A stretch of 64,000 nucleotides of DNA from Macrolepiota albuminosa (Eukaryota > Basidiomycota > Agaricomycetes > Agaricales > Agaricaceae). Where the stretch lies: the NCBI GenBank assembly GCA_027475525.1, contig JAMWFC010000082.1, positions 1,984,001 through 2,048,000 of the forward strand. The letters are read 5' to 3'. Positions 57,727 through 64,000 of the stretch are shown piece by piece (within the stretch, counting starts at the first letter, position 1; each line of letters opens with the position of its first letter). Made by a program: the position numbers and the translations under genes. The notes beneath the pieces are model-generated. The model did no database searches, was not told where the DNA came from, and worked only from the letters and a program-made list of their open reading frames with translations.

Positions 57727-59350
57727 ATGTCCTCGCAATATGATAACCTCGATTCTCTTCTTCGACAAGCCCCACCAGAAGGAGACCCAGGATTTTATCA
57801 ACTGCTTTGTCGGAGAGTTACCTGGTGGGACTCAGGTCGCGTCAGGTCGTGGTTTCTTGAACATGGTTACACTTTGTATAACCGACATCAATATGAAGAC
57901 GATGATCTTATTGTTGAAATGTACCCGCCTGGTGCAAAACCACAAGAGACTCTGTTTCCCTATCCATATGAAGGCGGTTTTGAAGGGGATAGTCCCGAGG
58001 CGTTCCCGCCTTTTCACGCATACACTGGCCATCGGGTACGCACCTTGCGATCTTTTCTCTTTCTTTCTCCTCTTTTCTCATATTCAAAACCATGTTGATG
58101 ATTTCTCCTGGGCTGGCAGGCCACTGTTAGTTTTGCTCAAGATCAGTGTGGGCGCCACGTTGCAGTGAAAGCAATACTCAACGACAGTGAAGAGTTTCGT
58201 GTTCTAAGATACCTCCAGAACCAAGGAGTACCACGCTCCATAAATGACTTTTGTAATGTGATACCAGTTCTGGATTTTCTTCCGTATGAAGGACATTGGC
58301 TTGCTATCATGCCTAGGTAAGAGTATCATCCATAAACGAACATCTTCCTTACCGAGAGCTCGTGAACAAGGTGGGGTATCATCCCTCTCGGTCCTCCTTT
58401 GCAAAGTATACATGAAGTTTTTCATTTCATACACTGTCTATTAAAGGTGCAGTTTCTAACACTCATCATTGAACTGGTCCTTATTTTGGTGTCAGGGACT
58501 ATACTTCCTTCATGAACACAGAATATTTCATGGCGTACGTAACCATGCTTATGGTTCGATTTCCTCTAATACATCTTTGGCCAGGACATCAAGACAAGCA
58601 ATATTTTAGTGAATCATATTGACACAGACCTTTTTGACGATAACAATCCACTTCGCCGGTTACTACGCTCACAAGGTAAATTGACTTACGCGCTTTGTGA
58701 CTTCGATGGTTCCACAATATTTTCGCCGACAATGTCTTTGGACGAGTGTCGCCTCCCCAGCCATATAGCTTTTAACACGTTGTGTGATCAAGCCCCAGCG
58801 GATACGTCTCAGGGCGAGTTTGATTTTAACCCCTTTGCCTTTGACGTTGGGATGCTAGGTGTCTTGTTTTGTCACGAGTTTCAAGTAAGCCAGCTATATA
58901 AACTCTTTCGCCTGCTCTAAAAAGTATTTGATTGCATGTTTTTGTAGCATCTGACGCGGACCGTTCCCATGCTGGCACCCTTATTCGACATGATGACAAC
59001 CCGATACGTTGAACGGCGTTTCAAAGCCTCAGAAGCCTTACAATTTTTTGAACAGGAGGTCCTTCCTCAGACATCTGAACACATACTGGCCTCTTCAACA
59101 CCTCGATCCAATGGTACAGCTAGGCTGTATGATACCTAGGGCAGGCCTTGATCCCAATTTTGTGAACAAATGGAGAGCTTTTCGTGAGCCTCCTGTTCCG
59201 CCTTACCTTCGATTTCTGCGGCGTATCTGTGAATATCCATTGGTATTCGACATTATTAGTTGCATACGCCGAGTAGCTCGATTTGTCCGCGTCCGCATAA
59301 CTTTCTTCCATAAGTTATCTCATCTTCAACTGGAAACACTAGGATTTTGA
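57727..59350 (+). pseudogene. Protein-kinase-like K2, frameshifted paralogue of K1
   Basis: Exons 57727-58035, 58120-58316, 58371-58446, 58496-58534, 58585-58884, then 58948 onward, with the same intron positions as K1. Relative to K1, 8 bp are missing at about 59137 (GATACCTAGGGCAGG where K1 has a Tyr-Asp-Arg-Trp stretch), giving TAG at 59137-59139 and a 370-aa product without the last 70 residues. The lost C-terminus persists in another frame to about 59327 (AGLDPNFVNKWRAFREPPVP). K2 keeps the loop FHGDIKTSNILVN, that is DxKxxN with its Lys, unlike K1; DFG is again DFD. Either a recent pseudogene or a C-terminally truncated protein; the 8-bp loss could also be a sequence error. Confidence 0.75.
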
Positions 59351-59748
59351 CTTGGACCCAGGAGAGCCTGAAGCGTGAGATGCGTACTTCGTCCATCAGA
59401 GTATTTGTGTATATCGTAATGTAATAGAATGAACGGCCGACTCGATACGAAGATGAAATTGGTAAGTCGGCGTTTGTCATTTGGTATACACCAGATTCTT
59501 TTTTTTCTCTCTCCAATTATTGTGCAGTGTCTGTACATGGTATGTTGGGGACCATAGGAAGGTAGTATGGTAAGCTATAAGGATTAAACCAAGCATTTGA
59601 AATCATTTTGTTGAATGTATGAAGATAAACAGTAAGTGTAGAGCATTAGGAGTTGACAGGAGAAAGATAAGGACTCAGCTTATGATCAGCTAAATTTGAA
59701 GAGAGTGGAGGTCTCCCTCTTTCTAAACTAAGACCTAAAATCAGCAAT
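59351..59748. other. Intergenic, 3' flank of K2
   Basis: The first roughly 90 bp are homologous to the 3' flank of K1 up to the E1 insertion. The rest is AT-rich with no coding signal. Confidence 0.5.
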
Positions 59749-59949
59749 TACTGCTGATACTGGAAGTTCTTTCCATTAGAAAAAGTGTAAAAGAAACCTG
59801 TTATACCATTTCTGAAGTACCAATTTTGGACAGAAAAAGGCACTTTGCTTTTTTAAAGATTTTTTCTTTCATAGATTGGCACATTGGAAATGGTATAACA
59901 GGTTTCTTTTACACTTTTCCAATTGCAATACCTTCTAGCATCAGCAGTG
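59749..59949. mobile_element. CACTG-ended MITE 1 (201 bp)
   Basis: Inverted repeats of about 65 bp: TACTGCTGATACTGGAAG on the left against CACTGCTGATGCTAGAAG read inward from the right, with a shared inner part AAAAGAAACCTGTTATACC. AAT precedes the left end and follows the right end (3-bp target duplication). CACTG termini plus 3-bp duplications fit the CACTA (CMC/EnSpm) superfamily. Confidence 0.85.
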
Positions 59950-62900
59950 AATGTTGAAGAAGTTATTCTTGTCTGATTTCTGGAAAGAGATCAGGGTACT
60001 CTAAGTGCAGGAAGTAGAGCCAATAGATAAGGCTAGAAAAGGAGCATAAAAAACTATCACCAGGAAAAATGACAGAAGATAGAGGGAAAAAAGGAAAAAA
60101 TAGAGCCCTTGACACAGTGAACAGGAGAACACTGAGATGTGATGAATTGACAGATGATAAAAAGCATATAGAATAACAAGTAAATATCTGATGTAGGCCA
60201 TAATATATCTCTAACAATTTTTTGCTTGGATCTCTGTCTGATCTGCTTGATTTGATTGTCTTATATACCTTTTATATCTATTGATAATGCTCAAATTTAG
60301 CTGAATGCTGTTGCAAATACAGAAACCTAGCTGATAATTATGTTGAGTATGCTGTCAGGGGACTGGTCTTTGGACCATGCCAACAATATTCTGAGCTTAG
60401 TCTGATGATGTGCACACTCTTAGCACATTCAAATGACTGCTTGGCCTGCCTTATTCTGTTTTCTAGTAGTCAGCCTTGATGAGTAATATGTCTGGACCTT
60501 ACTCAGCATTGATTATTGCCAGTTATACTCCATTACATACTAGGGCCTGATTGGTTAATAAACAGTACTAGCAATAGCATAGCCACTAATGTAGTATAAC
60601 AGCAGCTTGTGGTTCATGAACAATAGCAGTGTTCTCCTGGCCTATCCACTGAACCAATTGTAAGCTCTCTAGTAATGTCTGAACTCTTAGTTAGCTTTGC
60701 TGGTCCCTTGTCTGACTCTTTTCTACCTCTATGGCTTGCTTGACTCCTGCTTGTCACTTGCACTGCTGGCTCTGTAGAAAGAGTTCTGCAGATGTTAAAT
60801 ATTCTCCTTACACATGCTAAAAAAGTCTCAAGCAGGTCCCAGAGAACATATCAATAGTAAAGGTGAGTCAATAAGGTGATAAGTGTTATTGATGACCTCA
60901 GGCACTATAATCAATGTACCAAATGTCATGCACTCAAGAGAAGTGTGCTAAAGAAATCTTAAAAAGACACTAGAAGTTAGCAATTAAGAGAGATGGTAAG
61001 AACAAGAGTGATGCTTAGTGTATCTAAATGCTATTGCCAAGCCATAATTGCAAAGCACTAAGGTACTTAAAATGCTAGCAAAGTCTGATAAGATGAAGAT
61101 AATGTTGGCAACTCAGAAAATGTGCCAAAAAAATCTGAATTTGTGGAGTAATCAAATATATATAATTCAATGTAGTTCCTGACAAAAAGTTAAGTAGCTA
61201 CTGCTAAGAGACAATGCTAAAGAATGTAAGTAAATGCTATAAATTAAACTATTTTCTAAATCCACAAGCTTGCTGTCAAGTCAAGTCTAGATCTGGCCCC
61301 AAGTGAGAATAAATGCTAGAGTGAAATGCCAAGCTGTCTATCATGTGAAAACTTCATTATTTTAGAGACCTAAGCACATTAGCTACTTAGAAAAAAAGCA
61401 ATGATGAATTGATGTTTTTTATCTTTCATTATTGCATTTTCACCATTCCATCAATCAGCAGCATTATCTGCATTGTAAGAAGCTTGTTGCTATGTTCTTA
61501 TACTCCCACTTAACAATAGCTAAATTTTCAAAACTCCTAATTTCTTTTAACACTTGTTTAAGTGTATTGTGAGACAAGACTTTAGAGAAAATATCCACAA
61601 TTATGTCTCATCTCCAGACAAACTTGGCTGTTTACTACTGTGTGACTATAAAAGGAAACAGGAACCAGATGGTTGTACTACTATCGTTGGTTGGGAGTTT
61701 CAAAAATTTTACCAATTTGTAAATTAAGAGACATTGACAATACTCTATTTCAATTGGACTTCTGTAGTCGGTGCGATAAATTTCGAACAAGACACTCCCA
61801 GACCAGATTTGAGAATGGTGGACGTGTTGTTGTGTCGGGACGATGCCGGTAGGGCGTGTCCCAAAAGTTGGGAGTTTCAAAACTTTTGTCACACATCATA
61901 ACGCTGACTCATAGGGGAAATTTCAACTCCGCTACGGCAATTGAGCACATGGTAAGTCACGCTCAAATACCTTGTTTCTTGTATTTCATGCCTCACACGT
62001 CAGGATGTTCTAAAATCGTGAAGATTACTTCTCTGAGAGGTCTATAAGACTCTTGGAGACTTTGGTACTGATTTGCTCACTGACACTTAATTCCGGAACC
62101 CTTTGAATACAATTTTCTCCATTTTCTATTCTTGTTGACTATATCGCAACATAGATAGATGTGTATCCCTTCATTTTTGTGGTCAACTATGTTGTACTCC
62201 TATTGAACTAATATATCGCTTGAAAGATCAGTGGCTCCATGTCCACGATCTCTTAGTATTCTGGATTTTGAAACTCCCAACCCTTTTGAAAGCCATAACA
62301 CGTGATAGTACCTCCATGTCCACGATCTCTTAGTATTCTGGATTTTGAAACTCCCAACCCTTTTGAAAGCCATAACACGTGATAGTACCATACAACTATA
62401 AAAGAAGAGGTAGATCACACTCCTAAATTGCCTGCCTTATCTCATGCTGGGCTAGCTGGCATAGCACATAGCCTCAGCTTATGGTAAAGTCATAGTATAG
62501 TTTAATAATTTCTGATACAAAATTATCTTAAATAAAATAATGTTCATAATAGTAAAACAAAAGAATATATGTAAAAGTGAAACATACATATAATAAAAGA
62601 GGCATCTTGATACAATGTAAAGTGTGAGGCCAATTGTTACACAAGTCCACACCTCCAAAATGCCATCAAGTCTGCCTTGTAAGATGGCTTGCTCAAGTAG
62701 CTGAAGTCAGCAGAATCTGACACTCTGCCAGCTTGTATAATTGTGCCACAGCTTTCAGAGGTCACCTTTACACAGATGGAGAGAGAAAAATCATAGAACA
62801 ATGTTCAGATCTCATTAAGAGTTTGAAGGTTGGTTTAAAACAGATATTCCAAAAATCCATGAAACATTGACACCCAACAACAAGGAATCAATTGTGAACC

Positions 62901-63067
62901 TTTCAGACAAGTTTTAAATATTATATTGTATGAGTTGAATATTTGGAGCATGCTCAGTGTAGTCCTTCAAAAGGCGAAGACACGAGCATGAGTCAAAAGT
63001 CTTCAAATAACCTTGTCGTTTGCTAGACTGTCCAGACAACATAGCATCTGTGATTGCGAGTGCACTT
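59950..63067. other. AT-rich, gene-poor stretch with decayed repeats
   Basis: No convincing gene. TGTCAGGGGACTGG at 60354-60367 equals the start of B-type LTRs, and 62722-62772 resembles their end (CTCTGCCAGC...CCACAGC...GTCACCTTTACA); what lies between does not align, so these are at best relics. The motif GTTGGGAGTTTCAAAA occurs at 61690 and 61868 and in reverse at 62267 and 62344. A 77-bp duplication is at 62235-62388. Confidence 0.45.
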
Positions 63068-63484
63068 CACTGCTGGCACTGAAAAGTATTTCTATTGGAA
63101 AAAGTACAAAAGAAACCTGTTATACCACTTCTACATTGTTTTTTCCCAAGAAATATATCAATATTTCCCCACTAAAATAGTTAGAAAAATTTTCACCTTT
63201 TTCCCAACTTTTTCCCAATGAAAAATACTATCTTTTTACCATCCTTTTTCTAGAAATAGTGCATTTTTTAGGAAAAAAGTGTGAAAAAGCAGCATTTTTT
63301 CAGAAAAACAGTGGCAAAAGGTGACATTTTTCCTTGTAAAACAGTTGAGAAAAAGATAAACATTTTTCTAAATATTTTGGTGAGAAAATGCTTACATATT
63401 TCTTGGGTAAACACCACATGGAAGTGGTATAACAGGTTTCTTTTGTACATTTTCCAATGAAAATACTTTCCAGTGCTAGCAGTG
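63068..63484. mobile_element. CACTG-ended MITE 2 (417 bp), inside an ORF
   Basis: About 64-bp inverted repeats, CACTGCTGGCACTGAAAAGT on the left against CACTGCTAGCACTGGAAAGT read inward from the right, ending at GGTATAACAGG-type inner borders. 3-bp target duplication CTT at 63065-63067 and 63485-63487. The interior is itself roughly palindromic (CCAAGAAATAT...ATATTTCTTGG) with runs of TTTTTC. Same family as MITE 1. Confidence 0.88.
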
Positions 63485-63487
63485 CTT

Positions 63488-63853
63488 GTGACATCAATTG
63501 ATGGGAATAACTTCGCCGCGCTAACGAGTTTTATTTATAGACCCGGCCACGACGTGGCTTTCACTTGGATGTCGTGGCTTCAAGTGCTGCCACTGGGCCT
63601 CGTCGCTCTCAACGTCGTCCGCGCAGCAACTTCGCTCAACGATCCATTTCGCGCACTTGCTCTTCAGATTCCAAAGAAGCCAGAGCTGCCAATTTGTTGT
63701 CTTAAGCCTCAGCAACCCCTCGATGATGATGATGAATTCTGTTTAACGCCGGCAAGCTACAATACTGAGCTAAGAGGCGGGCCGATAGGCCGGATGTACA
63801 GTACCATGTACAGGGAGCAGCGTTTGTTGGTATCGATGTATGTATTTTTGTAG
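63488..63853 (+). CDS. Hypothetical protein fragment, split by MITE 2
   Basis: An open frame of about 120 codons runs to a stop at 63851-63853. Across MITE 2 with one CTT removed it continues upstream in frame (IASVIASALVTSIDGNNFA), showing that the MITE landed in a pre-existing coding exon. A hydrophobic segment (MSWLQVLPLGLVALNVV) suggests a membrane helix; an acidic DDDDE patch and FCLTPASYNTELRGG follow. A similar ASYxTE segment is at 57571-57606. A TAA lies about 65 bp upstream of the MITE, so an intron or truncation is nearby. No family recognised. Confidence 0.45.
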   Translation: MTSIDGNNFAALTSFIYRPGHDVAFTWMSWLQVLPLGLVALNVVRAATSLNDPFRALALQIPKKPELPICCLKPQQPLDDDDEFCLTPASYNTELRGGPIGRMYSTMYREQRLLVSMYVFL

Positions 63854-64000
63854 AGTAGAACTTTCCTCATATTGATTGTATGTTAGCATGTATAGTAGCG
63901 GGTTCACGTCGCAGTAAATCAAAGGTAAGGTTAGGGTTAGTGCGGGTTCAAGATAGGGTAAATTCGAGACCAGTGATGTGCGGACGCGGGATGTCCATGA
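63854..64000. other. Right edge, no gene seen
   Basis: GC-richer than 60-63 kb. GGTTAGGGTTAG at 63929-63940 is two telomere-like units only. Confidence 0.5.

Larger units (their letters stand above)
2610..62388. repeat. Set of 31 tandem two-copy duplications with a 77-bp period
   Basis: First-copy starts (second copy 77 bp later): 2610, 6423, 7172, 9027, 9341, 9523, 11615, 13955, 15128, 15563, 20548, 22404, 24192, 27677, about 28541, 32560, 33117, 34203, 35142, 36123, 36521, 36856, 37021, 40693, 45050, 45552, 46353, 49082, 50284, 51276, 62235. The copies look identical except at 9341 and 9523, where they differ by C/T changes. The sequences are unrelated to each other. Read coding features that span them as if one copy were absent. 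Confidence 0.9.

Noticed and set aside
60354..62772. A full B-type LTR element
   Set aside because: Only the first 14 bp and last roughly 50 bp resemble the LTR termini, the flanks TATGC and CAGAT do not match, and no internal copy of the LTR is found.
63929..63940. GGTTAGGGTTAG as an interstitial telomere
   Set aside because: Only two units; expected by chance in 64 kb and not followed by more.

Overview
The window is nuclear DNA of a filamentous basidiomycete, most likely an Agaricomycete. The reasons are short (about 50-75 nt) GT-AG introns, a CCR4-NOT NOT2 gene and a geranylgeranyltransferase-I beta gene of fungal type, Agaricomycete-style kinase-like genes, and heavy loads of Ty3/gypsy elements. 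No rRNA, tRNA, CRISPR or bacterial feature was found.

Layout. 1-27.5 kb is a stack of nested Ty3/gypsy elements: a young Tf1/sushi-type chromovirus (B, 13514-20233, 5-bp target duplication TATCC) sits in the third ORF of element A (2497-20833). A lies inside an inverted, deleted relative A' (769-2496 plus 20834-23157), and that abuts an older relative C on the minus strand (23158-27467), which also carries a solo B-type LTR. 27.5-38.4 kb holds an AT-rich, stop-ridden gypsy relic (D), a hypothetical ORF, another solo B-type LTR, a 2.2-kb non-autonomous LTR element (G) and an LTR just upstream of a kinase-like gene. 38.5-40.1 kb is that gene (K1, six exons). 40.2-47.4 kb holds two head-to-tail DDE transposons of Tc1/mariner type. 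48.6-50.7 kb is a tyrosine-recombinase (DIRS/Ngaro-like) retroelement relic next to an LTR remnant. 51.6-59.4 kb is the only clean host-gene block: a ten-exon GGTase-I beta gene (minus), a divergent five-exon NOT2 gene (plus) and K2, a frameshifted paralogue of K1. 59.4-64 kb is AT-rich and contains two CACTG-ended MITEs with 3-bp target duplications, one of them inside an ORF.

Two cross-cutting observations matter most. First, 31 tandem two-copy duplications are scattered through the window. Every one I measured to the base has a period of 77 bp whatever the sequence; one was readable only to within a base. Collapsing them restores long reading frames in A and B. This looks like a short-read assembly artefact at k = 77 rather than biology, and it breaks many apparent ORFs. 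Second, element B shows an exact 11-nt complementarity between its primer-binding site and an LTR segment, the arrangement used for Tf1 self-priming, and element A carries a roughly 950-codon third ORF of unknown function after integrase. In-frame stops in A and B are almost all TGA, as expected from CpG decay of CGA codons.

Gene models were read by hand; exon sums are divisible by three and phases agree, but splice coordinates may be off by one or two bases.
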